In this document: one piece after another, positions 9,437-18,230 of the stretch
Layout of the letters: each line of letters starts with the position of its first letter
Position numbering within the stretch: the stretch's first letter is position 1
Assembly: GCF_001864895.1 (NCBI RefSeq)
Contig: NZ_MJGO01000041.1
Span: 241,230-296,777 of the forward strand
Direction: 5' to 3'
Length of the DNA: 55,548 nucleotides
Source of the DNA: Curtobacterium sp. MCBA15_009
GTDB taxonomy: Bacteria; Actinomycetota; Actinomycetes; Actinomycetales; Microbacteriaceae
Made by a program: the position numbers and the translations under genes
Notes under the pieces: model-generated
What the model saw: only the letters and a program-made list of their open reading frames with translations
The model's database searches: none
What the model was told of the DNA's origin: nothing

Positions 9437-10691
9437 ATCCAGAAGGTTCTCGGCCGCCATCGGCGCCGCGGCCGTCCTGCTCGCCGTGTCGGTCGTCGCG
9501 GGACCGGTGGGACCAGCCCAGGCCGCCGCGGCGCCGCCCGGCTCGACCCGGTTCGGCATCGGCTCCGGCATCGACACGACGGCGGACGGCGCGCAGGTGC
9601 GCCTCGCAGCAGGCCTCGGCGTCGGGACCGCGCGGATCGACCTCTGGTGGACCGGGATCGAGAAGACCCCGGGCGACCTCGTGATGCCCGCTTCCTACCG
9701 GACGGCCGTGGACCGGCTCCGCTCGGCGGGGATCCGGCCGCTCATCGTGCTCGACTACGGCAACCCCCACCACGACGGCGGTGGTGGCCCGACCTCGTCC
9801 GCCGGCATCGCCGCGTTCGCCCGGTACGCGGGCTTCGTCGCCGCGACGTTCGGCCCGGACGTCGCCGGGTACGAGGTCTGGAACGAGTGGCCGAACACCG
9901 TCGCGCCGGGACTCCGCAGCGCGTCCCGCTACGTCGCCCTGACCCGGGCGGCGTCGGCGGCCGTGCACGCCGCGGCACCGGGGGCCGTGGTGGCGGGTCC
10001 GGCCATGAGCCTGCTCGGGGCCGACGGGCTGCACCCGTGGCTCCGGCAGTGGCTCGCCGCCGGTGGCCCGGCGACGGTGGACGCGGTCTCGGTCCACGCC
10101 TACAGCGGGATGCGACCGCCCGAGACGACCCTCGGGCCGGCGATGCGGGAGCTCCGGGCGGCCCTCGCGGCGCAGCACCGTCCCGTCCCCGTGTGGTGGA
10201 CCGAGGGCGGATGGCAGGCCGGACCGCCGGGACGGGCGGGCACCGTCTCGACCGCCGTGCAGTCCGCCTGGCTGGTGCGCTGGGGAGCGATCGCCGCGCA
10301 CCTCGGTGCCGTGCTCGTCGTGCCGTTCACCCTGGTCGACACCGTGTCGACCCCGACCGGGTACGGCCTGTACGGCTCGGCGGGCGGCGGCTGGACGGCC
10401 CGGCGCGCGGCCACCGCCTACGCGGTCCTCGTGCGCACCGTCGGCGACCGTCCGTTCGCGGCGGTCGAGCGATCCGGGGCCGGCGGTGTCTGGGTCGTCC
10501 GCTACGGCTCCGGCCGGGACGTCGTCCGGGTGGCCTGGTCGACGTCGGGCGTCCGCACGGCGAGGGTCGCGGTGTCGAGCGGGACCTCGCTGGTCTCCGC
10601 GACCGGGGCGACGAGTCGCACGGTCGTGGTCGGCGGCGAGGCGGCCGTGCGGGTGCGGGCGGCGCCGGTGTTCCTGCGGTCCCCTCGGTGA
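9429..10691 (+). CDS. Secreted clan-A glycoside hydrolase (GH39/PslG-like)
   Basis: This 420-residue exported protein has a signal peptide (about residues 1-33, hydrophobic AAIGAAAVLLAVSVVAG, cleaved near AQAAA). The rest is one TIM-barrel domain. Motifs fit clan GH-A: TARIDLWWTGIE on an early strand, then PLIVLDYGNP, then YEVWNEWPN with acid/base Glu153 and VPVWWTEGGW with nucleophile Glu259. The order and the LDYGNP motif recall PslG-type endoglycosidases that cut exopolysaccharide. Usual members have Asn-Glu-Pro; here it is Asn-Glu-Trp. The start is GTG at 9429 with TAAGG eight bases upstream; an in-frame ATG at 9384 is possible but has no ribosome site. It appears monocistronic. The substrate is unknown. 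Confidence 0.8.
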   Translation: MNASRRFSAAIGAAAVLLAVSVVAGPVGPAQAAAAPPGSTRFGIGSGIDTTADGAQVRLAAGLGVGTARIDLWWTGIEKTPGDLVMPASYRTAVDRLRSAGIRPLIVLDYGNPHHDGGGGPTSSAGIAAFARYAGFVAATFGPDVAGYEVWNEWPNTVAPGLRSASRYVALTRAASAAVHAAAPGAVVAGPAMSLLGADGLHPWLRQWLAAGGPATVDAVSVHAYSGMRPPETTLGPAMRELRAALAAQHRPVPVWWTEGGWQAGPPGRAGTVSTAVQSAWLVRWGAIAAHLGAVLVVPFTLVDTVSTPTGYGLYGSAGGGWTARRAATAYAVLVRTVGDRPFAAVERSGAGGVWVVRYGSGRDVVRVAWSTSGVRTARVAVSSGTSLVSATGATSRTVVVGGEAAVRVRAAPVFLRSPR

Positions 10692-10729
10692 GGCGTCGTC
10701 GCTGCCGTCCGGTCGGCTACCACACCGAC

Positions 10730-10759
10730 CTGACGGACACGCCGAGAGCCTGGTAGTCT
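10730..10759 (+). promoter_or_regulatory. Promoter candidate for the MFS gene
   Basis: CTGACG (10730-10735) and TAGTCT (10754-10759) are spaced by 18 bp. Each matches the sigma-70-type consensus moderately, and together they lie about 95 bp upstream of the MFS start. Confidence 0.4.
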
Positions 10760-10854
10760 GTCGGAGTTTGTCCGGTGGGCGCGGGTCCGCAGGTACTGCA
10801 CCGTCGCCGTCCCACCGGACGCCCGAAGGACGCACCACACACCGGAGGAACCAC

Positions 10855-12432
10855 TTGGCACCGAACGACGCACCCCACGCGCACGGCGATCGACCGCTGC
10901 GGACGAAGGGCGCTGCGAAGCGCGCTCGGCGCAAGCTGACCACGGACGACGTCACCGTCGTCGAGGAGTCCCTGCTCAAGCGTGCCGTGGCGGCAGCCGC
11001 CCTCGGCAACGCGATGGAGTGGTTCGACTTCGGCATCTTCGCCTACCTGACCGTCACCATCTCGCAGGTCTTCCTGCCGCAGGGCGACCCGGCGGCGAAC
11101 ATCGTCGCGACGTTCGGCTTCTTCGCCGCCGCGTTCATCGTCCGTCCGATCGGCGGTGCCGTGTTCGGCCCGATCGGCGACAAGATCGGCCGGCAAAAGG
11201 TCCTCGCGCTGACGATGATCCTGATGGCCGCCGGCACGCTCATGATCGGCCTCATCCCGTCGTACGACACGATCGGCTTCTGGGCCCCGGTCCTGCTGCT
11301 CGTCGCCCGCTTCGTGCAGGGCTTCTCGACCGGTGGTGAGTACGGCGGGGCGGCGACGTTCATCGCCGAGTACTCGCCGGACAAGCGCCGCGGCTTCATG
11401 GGCTCGTGGCTCGAGTTCGGCACCCTCGCCGGCTACGTGCTCGGCGCCTCGATCGTCACCGGCCTGCAGTTCGGCCTGTCCGAGGACGCCCTGCTCAGCT
11501 GGGGGTGGCGCATCCCGTTCATCATCGCCGGCCCGCTCGGCCTCATCGGGCTCTACCTGCGCCTCAAGCTCGAGGAGACCCCGGCCTTCCAGAAGCAGCA
11601 GGAGCAGGCCGCCGAGCGCGAGGGCCAGAAGACGCCGTTCCTCAAGCTGTTCGCCGAGAACTGGCGCTCGCTCCTCATCTGCATCGGGCTGGTCCTGGTC
11701 TTCAACGTGACCGACTACATGCTCCTGTCGTACATGCCGACCTACCTCGAGCAGAACCTCGGCCAGAACGCGACGTTCGGCCTCATCCTCATCGTCGTCG
11801 TGATGCTGCTCATGATGGTCGTCATCACCTTCGGCGGCCGGCTGTCCGACCGCTTCGGCCGCCGCCCGGTGCTCGCCGCCGGCTGCATCGGCTTCATCCT
11901 GCTGTCCTGGCCGGCGCTCAAGCTCGTCCAGACCGGGACGGGTGTCGGGGTCTTCTCCGGCCTGCTCATCCTCGGTGTCGTGCTCGTGACGTTCACCTCG
12001 ACGATGCCCTCGACGCTGCCCGCGCTGTTCCCGACGATCATCCGCTACGGCGCACTGGCGATCGCGTTCAACGTCTCGGTCTCGCTCTTCGGTGGCACGA
12101 CCCCGCTCGCCACCGCCGCGCTCATCAACGGCGCGAAGGACGCCGGCTTCGGCTGGGCCGAGGACATCCCGGCGTTCTACCTCATGCTCGCCGCCGTCAT
12201 CGGCCTGGTGGCGGTGTACTTCACCAAGGAGACCGCGGCCACGCCGCTCATGGGCTCCGGCCCGACGGTCGGTTCCGAGGACGAGGTCGCCGGCGTGATC
12301 GAGGACTACAACGACCCGACCTCGGAGCTCGCGCAGTCCGACTGGGCGAAGGACTTCTCGACGAGCGAGATCCCGATCATCTCGGGTGACGCCGCGACGG
12401 GTGACGAGGAGAAGGCACCCGCCGGCTCGTAG
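10855..12432 (+). CDS. MFS transporter, metabolite:proton symporter (MHS) type
   Basis: This 525-residue inner-membrane transporter has twelve predicted helices. The N-terminal motif ALGNAMEWFDFGIFAYL is typical of the MHS subfamily that includes ProP and alpha-ketoglutarate permeases. The MFS loop motif GDKIGRQKVL follows helix 2 and its second-half copy is GRLSDRFGRRPVL. RFVQGFSTGGEYGGAATFIAEY is the family's helix-4 signature. Likely substrates are compatible solutes or organic acids, driven by protons; ProP-like is the closest guess. The start is TTG at 10855 because GGAGGA sits five bases before it. The C-terminal tail (about 60 residues) is acidic and hydrophilic. It is transcribed alone and converges on the ABC operon across a strong hairpin. 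Confidence 0.88.
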   Translation: MAPNDAPHAHGDRPLRTKGAAKRARRKLTTDDVTVVEESLLKRAVAAAALGNAMEWFDFGIFAYLTVTISQVFLPQGDPAANIVATFGFFAAAFIVRPIGGAVFGPIGDKIGRQKVLALTMILMAAGTLMIGLIPSYDTIGFWAPVLLLVARFVQGFSTGGEYGGAATFIAEYSPDKRRGFMGSWLEFGTLAGYVLGASIVTGLQFGLSEDALLSWGWRIPFIIAGPLGLIGLYLRLKLEETPAFQKQQEQAAEREGQKTPFLKLFAENWRSLLICIGLVLVFNVTDYMLLSYMPTYLEQNLGQNATFGLILIVVVMLLMMVVITFGGRLSDRFGRRPVLAAGCIGFILLSWPALKLVQTGTGVGVFSGLLILGVVLVTFTSTMPSTLPALFPTIIRYGALAIAFNVSVSLFGGTTPLATAALINGAKDAGFGWAEDIPAFYLMLAAVIGLVAVYFTKETAATPLMGSGPTVGSEDEVAGVIEDYNDPTSELAQSDWAKDFSTSEIPIISGDAATGDEEKAPAGS

Positions 12433-12453
12433 CCGCTGCCGCTCCGCCGGCTT

Positions 12454-12497
12454 GGAGGCACGGTGCGCGTCCGTCACGGACGTCGCGCCGTGCCTCC
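12454..12497. terminator. Bidirectional hairpin between convergent genes
   Basis: An outer 14-bp stem (GGAGGCACGG... paired with ...CCGTGCCTCC, one wobble) encloses an inner 7-bp stem CGTCCGT/ACGGACG. It lies between the convergent ends of the MFS gene and the ABC ATPase gene. There is no clear T-tract on either side. Confidence 0.6.
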
Positions 12498-12534
12498 GGT
12501 CGTCTCCGGGCGGGTCGCCCCTGCCGGGCGACGA

Positions 12535-14121
12535 TCAGGCCGCCGGGCCGCTCGCGAGCCGGTCGGCGGCGCGGAGCAGGCCGGCGGTCACCGGGTGGCC
12601 CGGGTGCTCGAGCACCGAGGCGGCCGGGCCGTGCTCGACGACCGCGCCCTCGTGCACGACGAGCACGTCGTCGGCGATCCGCCGGACCGCGCGCAGGTCG
12701 TGCGACACGAAGACCATCGCCACGCCGGTCTCGTCGCGGAGCCGCTCCAACAGGGTGAGCACGGCGTCCTGCACGGTGGCGTCGAGCGCGGTCACCGGCT
12801 CGTCGAGCACGACCACCTCGGGGTCGGTCGCGAGCGCCCGGGCGATCGCGAGCCGCTGTCGCTGCCCGCCCGAGAGCGTCAGCGGTGACCGTGGGCGCAG
12901 CGCCGGGTCGAGGTCGACCTGTCGCAGGGCGTCGTCCACCCGCGCCGCGAGCGGACCGGTGGCGCGTCGGGCGGTGCCGCGCGAGAGCGCGTCGGCGAGC
13001 ACGCGCTCCACCGACCAGCGCTCGTCGAACGTCGCTCCGGGGTCCTGCACGACGGCGGCGACCCGGTGGCGCCGTGGGCGGCGGTCCCGCTCGGCCAGGG
13101 GCACCCAGGCGCCCCCGTCGAGCTCGACGGTGCCGGCGTCCGGCGTCTCGAGGCCGAGCAGGACGCGCGCCAGGGTGGTCTTGCCCGAACCCGACGCCCC
13201 GATCACCCCGAGCACCCGCCCGCGGTCGAGGGCGAACGACACGTCGTCGAGCGCGCGGACACCGCCGAAGTCCCGCCGGAGCCCCCGCGCCGCGACGACC
13301 GCGGGCGCGTCCGCGTCCGCCGTGGACGCTCCGGCACGAGCGGCCGGGGCGAGGCCACGGCGGGCGGCACGCACCAACGCCCGCGTCGCCTCGTGCCGCG
13401 GCGCGTCGAACACCGCGGCGACGGGTCCCTGTTCGACGACCCGCCCCTCGTGCACGACGACGACGCGGTCCGCCCAGCCGGCGACGAGTCCGAGGTCGTG
13501 CGTGATGACGAGGAGGCCGGCGCCGCGCCGCTGGGCCGCGCGGAGCTGCTCCATGACGGTGACGGCCACGCCCGCGTCGAGGGCCGTCGTCGGCTCGTCG
13601 GCGACGACGAGCGACGGCGAGCCGACGGTCGCCGCGGCGATGAGCGCCCGCTGGCGCATCCCGCCGGACAGCGTCCCGGCGAGCCGGCCGTCGGTCGCGG
13701 TGTCCGGGTCGAGGCCCACCGCCGCCAGCGCGTCGCGCACCGCGTCCACGCGTTCGGCCGCACGCATCCCGGTGTGCAGCCGCAGGGTGTCGGCGACCTC
13801 GCGCCCGACGGGACGCAGCGGGTCCAACGCGCCCAGGGCCTCCTGGCCGACGTAGCCGACGCGTGCGCCGCGCACCTGTCGCCACCGCCGTTCGGAGAAC
13901 GCACGCACGTCGAGCCCGGCGACGGTGAACGTGTCGGCCCGCACGGCGGAGCCCGCGGCCGACAGGCCGAGGGCCGCGCGTGCGGTCACGGTCTTGCCGG
14001 AACCCGACGCACCGACCAGCGCGACGCACTCGCCGGCGTCGACCCGCAGGTCCACGTCGGTCACGATCGGGCTGCCGGCGATCCGCACGCTCAGGCCGCT
14101 GATGTCCAGGACGGTCGTCAT
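12535..14121 (-). CDS. ABC transporter ATPase, two fused nucleotide-binding domains
   Basis: This 528-residue protein carries two complete ATPase domains, so it replaces the DppD and DppF pair. Domain 1 has Walker A GASGSGKT at residues 37-44, signature LSGGMRQRALIAAA and Walker B LVVADEPTTALDAG. Domain 2 has Walker A GASGSGKTT near residue 310, signature LSGGQRQRLAIARAL and Walker B VVVLDEPVTALD. It powers the peptide/nickel-type importer encoded upstream. The ATG at 14121 overlaps the preceding permease stop (ATGA) and has AGGAG upstream; a 47-codon extension into the permease is not needed. It is the last gene of a four-gene operon. The substrate is set by the binding protein and is not predictable here. 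Confidence 0.92.
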   Translation of the reverse strand: MTTVLDISGLSVRIAGSPIVTDVDLRVDAGECVALVGASGSGKTVTARAALGLSAAGSAVRADTFTVAGLDVRAFSERRWRQVRGARVGYVGQEALGALDPLRPVGREVADTLRLHTGMRAAERVDAVRDALAAVGLDPDTATDGRLAGTLSGGMRQRALIAAATVGSPSLVVADEPTTALDAGVAVTVMEQLRAAQRRGAGLLVITHDLGLVAGWADRVVVVHEGRVVEQGPVAAVFDAPRHEATRALVRAARRGLAPAARAGASTADADAPAVVAARGLRRDFGGVRALDDVSFALDRGRVLGVIGASGSGKTTLARVLLGLETPDAGTVELDGGAWVPLAERDRRPRRHRVAAVVQDPGATFDERWSVERVLADALSRGTARRATGPLAARVDDALRQVDLDPALRPRSPLTLSGGQRQRLAIARALATDPEVVVLDEPVTALDATVQDAVLTLLERLRDETGVAMVFVSHDLRAVRRIADDVLVVHEGAVVEHGPAASVLEHPGHPVTAGLLRAADRLASGPAA

Positions 14122-14990
14122 CGGGAGGCTCCTGTTCGTCGGATCGCCCGACCGAGGACCGTGACGGCGGTGGCGAGCACCACGATGGCGAGCCCGGGGA
14201 AGGTGCTCATCCACGGCGCGGTCTGCAGGTACGTGCGGCCGTCGGCGAGCATCGCGCCCCATTCCGGCGCGGGGGGCGGCGTGCCGACGCCGAGGTAGCT
14301 GAGCGCCGACGCCCAGACCACCGCCTGGCCGACACCGAGCGTGCCGACGGCGACGACGGGCCAGAGCGCGGCGGGCAGGACGTGCCGGACGACGATCGCG
14401 GCGGGGGAGCGGCCGAGCAGCACGGCCGTCTCCACCACCTGCGAGGTGCGGGCGGTGCGGACCAGGCCGCGCACGATGCGGGCGTAGCCGGGCGCCGTGG
14501 CGGAGCCGACCGCCAGCACGGCGGGGACCGGACCGGGGCCGGTGACGGCGATGACCACCAGGGCGACGAGGAGCAGCGGCAGCGCGAAGGCGACCTCGGT
14601 CACCCGTCCGATCACGGCGTCGAGCAGGCGCCCGACCCGTCCGGCCCCCGCGCCGAGCCCCGCGACCACGCCGAGCACGAGTCCGACGCCGCCGCCGAGC
14701 AGCGTCGCGGCGACGCCGACCAGCAGGGACGCGCGGGTCCCCGCGACGACGCGCGCCAGCACGTCACGCCCGGACTCGTCGGTGCCGAAGGGGTGGGCGC
14801 CGCTCGGTGGCCGGAGCGCCTCGGCCGGGTGGACGGCCAGCGGGTCGCCCCCGCCGAGCAGCGCCGGCCACACGGCCGCGACGACCGCCACGAGCACGAC
14901 GAGGGCCGCCGCGGTGCCCGACGGGTCGAGCGCCCGACGACGCCGGGAGCGCGCGGCGGTCGACGTGCCCGGGTCGACGATGCCGCTCAC
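14118..14990 (-). CDS. ABC transporter permease, DppC-like
   Basis: This 290-residue integral membrane protein has six predicted helices. The N-terminal region has the DppC/OppC signature GAHPFGTDESGRDVLARVVAGTR before helix 2. The conserved EAA loop region (PAAIVVRHVLPAALWPV) would contact the ATPase. It pairs with the DppB-like permease to form the channel. The GTG start at 14990 overlaps the upstream permease stop by 4 bp (GTGA), and the 3' end overlaps the ATPase start, so the operon is tightly coupled. Substrate could be a short peptide, nickel or an opine-like compound. Confidence 0.92.
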   Translation of the reverse strand: MSGIVDPGTSTAARSRRRRALDPSGTAAALVVLVAVVAAVWPALLGGGDPLAVHPAEALRPPSGAHPFGTDESGRDVLARVVAGTRASLLVGVAATLLGGGVGLVLGVVAGLGAGAGRVGRLLDAVIGRVTEVAFALPLLLVALVVIAVTGPGPVPAVLAVGSATAPGYARIVRGLVRTARTSQVVETAVLLGRSPAAIVVRHVLPAALWPVVAVGTLGVGQAVVWASALSYLGVGTPPPAPEWGAMLADGRTYLQTAPWMSTFPGLAIVVLATAVTVLGRAIRRTGASR

Positions 14991-15916
14991 CGGGCGCCCC
15001 TCGGGTCGACGGCCCGTTCGACCAGGTCCGCCACCGCGAGCACCACGACGTAGGCCGCTGCGGACACCATCGCGATGCCCGCGACGAGGGGCATGTCCCG
15101 CTGGGTCACGGCGGTGACGAGCGCACGGCCGATCCCGGGCAGGGCGAAGACCGACTCCACGACGACGGCGCCGGAGACGAGCGACCCGAAGGCCCACGCC
15201 GACAGGGCGATGCCGGGCAGGGCGGCGTGCCGGAGCAGGTGGCGCGCGAACAACCCGGTCCGGGTCTCGCCCCGGCTCCGCGCCGCGAGCGCGAAGGCGG
15301 ACCGCTGCGCGTCCACGACGCCGTCGCGGACCGTCTCGGCCAGGTACCCGGCCACCGGCACCGCGACGGTGACGACCGGCAGCACCCACCCGCGCACGCT
15401 GCCGTCGCTGACCGCCGGGACCCAGCCGAGCGTGCTCGCGAACACGACGATGAGCACGCTGCCGAGCCAGAAGTGCGGGACGACGCTCGCCGTGACGCTG
15501 ATCGCCCCGGTCAGCGCCGCCGCGACCCGCCCGCGTTGCGTCGACCACCACGCGGCGGCGATCGCCAGCGCCCAGGCGACGACGAGACCGGCGACGGCCA
15601 GGGTGAGGGTGACCGGCAGTTGCTGGCCGAGGAGCGTCGCGACCGGCGTCCGGAACGCGTACGAGTCGCCGAGCTGCAGCGTCGCCAGGCGGCCGAGGAA
15701 CACCGTGTACTGCACCAGGACCGGCTGGTCGAGGCCGTACTCGCGGCGCACCCCGGCGACGGCCTCGGCCGAGGCCTGCGACCCGGGACCGCCCAGGATC
15801 GCGAGGGCGGGGTCTCCCGGGATGAGCCGGATCGCCACGAAGACGATCGTCGCGACGGCCCACAGCACACCGACGCCGCCGGCGAGCCGCCGGACGGCCC
15901 ACCAGACCCACGGCAT
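14987..15916 (-). CDS. ABC transporter permease, DppB-like
   Basis: This 309-residue membrane protein begins with the DppB-type N-terminus (helix 1 then IVFVAIRLIPGDPALAILGG). Six helices are predicted, and the EAA-like loop is ARHLLRHAALPGIALSAWAFG. It is the first permease of the importer and forms the translocation pore with the DppC-like partner. The ATG lies five bases beyond the binding-protein stop codon, consistent with one transcript running from the binding protein to the ATPase. Confidence 0.92.
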   Translation of the reverse strand: MPWVWWAVRRLAGGVGVLWAVATIVFVAIRLIPGDPALAILGGPGSQASAEAVAGVRREYGLDQPVLVQYTVFLGRLATLQLGDSYAFRTPVATLLGQQLPVTLTLAVAGLVVAWALAIAAAWWSTQRGRVAAALTGAISVTASVVPHFWLGSVLIVVFASTLGWVPAVSDGSVRGWVLPVVTVAVPVAGYLAETVRDGVVDAQRSAFALAARSRGETRTGLFARHLLRHAALPGIALSAWAFGSLVSGAVVVESVFALPGIGRALVTAVTQRDMPLVAGIAMVSAAAYVVVLAVADLVERAVDPRGAR

Positions 15917-15921
15917 CCGCG

Positions 15922-17541
15922 TCAGCGGTCGATCCAGGCGGTGCCGAACCAGGGCGTGGACACCGGGGTGGTGGTGATGCCGTGCACGGCGGAGCGCACC
16001 AGGAAGTGGTTCTGCTGGTCGTACAGGGGCAGCACGGTGTCACTGGCCAGGATCGCCTGCTGCGCCTGCTCGTACAGGTCCGCGCGCTCGTCGGCGTCCG
16101 ACGTGCGGGCGGCCTGCTCGAGCAGCCGGTCGAGTGCCGGGTCGTCGAGCTGGGCGAGGTTCGCGAAGTAGCCGGACGGTGCCGGCTCGATGCTCGCGCT
16201 GTCGTACAGGATCCGCAGGACGTCGGGCCCGACCTTCGTGTACGGGGCGCTGACGACGTCGTACTCGTTCGCGGCCAGGGCGGCGTACCAGCTGGACAGG
16301 TCGAGCTCGTCGAGCACCACCTGGAACCCGACGGCCTTCTCGGACGCCTGGATCTGCTGGAACAGGCTGCGCTCGGCCGGCACCGACTGGTTCGTCGAGA
16401 CGGGGAAGGTCACGGTGAGCCGCTGGCCGTCCTTCTCGCGGATGCCGTCCGGCCCGACCTTCCAGCCGGCGTCGTCGAGGAGCTGCTTCGCCGTCGACGG
16501 CGAGTACGCGAACCGGCTCTGCTCCGAGTACGCGAGCGGTTCGGCGCTCGACAGCACCGAGTACGAGCGCTTCGCGGTGCCGAGGAACAGCGACTGCAGA
16601 CCGGGGTCGATCTCGGCGCCGGCGATGAACGCCCGCCGGACCGCGTCGTCCTGGAACACGCCGTGCCCGGAGTTCAGCTCGAGGCGGTTCGAGGCGCCGG
16701 GGCGCGGGGCGTCGAGGTCGCGGATCGCGCCCTTCGCCGACGCGGCCTTGAGCTGGTCGGGCTGGGCGTTGTCGATGACGTCGACCTGGCCGGACTGCAG
16801 TGCGGCGTAGCGCGAGGTCGAGTCCGGCAGGAACCGCCACGTGATGCCGGACAGGCGCGGCTTCGTCGCGCCCCAGTACTCGGTGTTCTTCGTCAGGGTG
16901 ACGCGGTCGCCGTGCTTCCAGCCGGTGACCGCGAACGGGCCGGTGCCGACGGGGGACTCGCAGTTCGTCGCCTGCGCCCGTTCGAGCGCCTTCGGGGACT
17001 CCATGCCGACCCAGGGCTGCGAGAAGGACTCGAGCAGTGCGCTGTCCGGGCGGCTCAGCGTCAGCGTGACGGTGTGCTCGTCGGTCGCGGTGGCCTTCGT
17101 GATCGACTGCAGCGCCAGGTAGCCGGTGCTCGACGCGGTGTCCGGGTCCTGCACGTGCTCGATGTTCGCCACGACCGCCGCGGCGTCGAACGGGGTGCCG
17201 TCCGTGAAGGTGACGTCGTCGCGCAGGGTGAACGTCAGCGTCCTGCCGTCGTCGCTCGTCGTCCACTTCGTCGCGAGCTCCGGGGTGGGTTCGCCGTCCT
17301 CGAGGCCGACGAGCTCCTCGATGTACTGCGTCGCCAGGAGTGCCTGCGGGTAGTTGCCGCCGACGTGCGGGTCGAGGCAGGTCGGCTCGGCGTCACCGGA
17401 CGCGTACGTCAGGGTCCCGCCGTTCACCGGCGTGCTGCTCGTCGTGTTCGTGCCCGGACCGCTGCAGGCGGCGAGGGCGAGGACGACGACGGTGGCGCTC
17501 GCGACCGCGGCGAGGGTTTTCTGTACTGGGTCCAAGATCAT
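15922..17541 (-). CDS. ABC transporter substrate-binding lipoprotein (SBP family 5)
   Basis: This 539-residue lipoprotein has a lipobox Leu-Ala-Ala-Cys with Cys26 as the lipidated residue. The family-5 binding fold covers the rest, with TYASGDAEPTCLDPHVGGNY near the start and the usual WKHGDRVTLTKNTEYWG segment. Family-5 proteins bind peptides, nickel complexes, opines or sugars, so the ligand is open. It is the first gene of the importer operon, and its promoter must lie in the 32-bp gap to the divergent TetR gene. That arrangement suggests the TetR protein controls it. Confidence 0.93.
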   Translation of the reverse strand: MILDPVQKTLAAVASATVVVLALAACSGPGTNTTSSTPVNGGTLTYASGDAEPTCLDPHVGGNYPQALLATQYIEELVGLEDGEPTPELATKWTTSDDGRTLTFTLRDDVTFTDGTPFDAAAVVANIEHVQDPDTASSTGYLALQSITKATATDEHTVTLTLSRPDSALLESFSQPWVGMESPKALERAQATNCESPVGTGPFAVTGWKHGDRVTLTKNTEYWGATKPRLSGITWRFLPDSTSRYAALQSGQVDVIDNAQPDQLKAASAKGAIRDLDAPRPGASNRLELNSGHGVFQDDAVRRAFIAGAEIDPGLQSLFLGTAKRSYSVLSSAEPLAYSEQSRFAYSPSTAKQLLDDAGWKVGPDGIREKDGQRLTVTFPVSTNQSVPAERSLFQQIQASEKAVGFQVVLDELDLSSWYAALAANEYDVVSAPYTKVGPDVLRILYDSASIEPAPSGYFANLAQLDDPALDRLLEQAARTSDADERADLYEQAQQAILASDTVLPLYDQQNHFLVRSAVHGITTTPVSTPWFGTAWIDR

Positions 17542-17573
17542 GGCTGACCGAGTCTAGCGGTTTACTGGGGCCC

Positions 17574-18173
17574 ATGGACGAACCGATCCGCCGCGGTGGG
17601 CGGCCCCGCCGGTCGAGCGCCGAGGTGCTCGCGGACGCCGCCGCCGAGCTGTTCCTCGAGCAAGGCTACGGACGCACCACGGTCGACCAGATCGCCGCCC
17701 GCGCCGGGGTCAGCCGCGCGACGTTCTTCAACTACTTCCCGGCGAAGGCCGACGTCATGTGGCTCGAGCTCGACGCCGCCGTCGCCGCCCTGCCGGGGTA
17801 CCTGGCGGCCGCCACCGAGCCGAGCGCCGTCCGGGCCGTCGAGCAGGCGCTGCTCGCGGCCGCACGCGCCCACGACCCCGAGCGCGTGCCGTGGGCCGTC
17901 GCGCAGGCCGAGGTGATGGGGATCGGCTCCGAGCTCGTCGCCGGGGTCGCCGTCCGGGTGACCGCGCAGCACGCGGCCGTCGCCGCCTTCGTCGCCGGGC
18001 GCACGGGGGAGCGGCCGCGGTCGGCCTGGCCGCAGACCGTCTCCGGGGCGATGCTCGGGGCCGCAGCCGCGGCGTTCGGCGTCTGGGTCACGGACGGCGT
18101 GGCCCGACGACCGCTCGTCGAGTACGTCGGCGCTGCGCTCGCCCCCGTCGCCGACGGCCTCGACCGGGCCTGA
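17574..18173 (+). CDS. TetR family regulator, divergent from the ABC importer
   Basis: This 199-residue protein has a canonical TetR helix-turn-helix near its N-terminus (TTVDQIAARAGVSRATFFNYF). The remainder is an Ala-rich helical ligand domain. The ATG at 17574 gives MDEPIRRGGRPRR, a normal short basic lead-in; upstream in-frame starts would lie inside the divergent binding-protein gene. It starts only 32 bp from the importer's first gene, so both promoters and any operator overlap. Control of the importer and of itself is a reasonable inference. A clear palindrome is not evident in the gap. Confidence 0.88.
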   Translation: MDEPIRRGGRPRRSSAEVLADAAAELFLEQGYGRTTVDQIAARAGVSRATFFNYFPAKADVMWLELDAAVAALPGYLAAATEPSAVRAVEQALLAAARAHDPERVPWAVAQAEVMGIGSELVAGVAVRVTAQHAAVAAFVAGRTGERPRSAWPQTVSGAMLGAAAAAFGVWVTDGVARRPLVEYVGAALAPVADGLDRA

Positions 18174-18188
18174 GGACACGCGAGGGCA

Positions 18189-18223
18189 GTGCCGCGCGGG
18201 CGCCGTGCTGCCCGCGGCGCGGC
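18189..18223. terminator. Possible hairpin between the TetR gene and the CDF gene
   Basis: GCCGCGCGGGC pairs imperfectly with GCCCGCGGCGCGGC across a short loop, between two convergent genes. Stem strength is high, but the pairing needs a bulge and there is no T-tract. Confidence 0.3.
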
Positions 18224-18230
18224 CGTCCGG

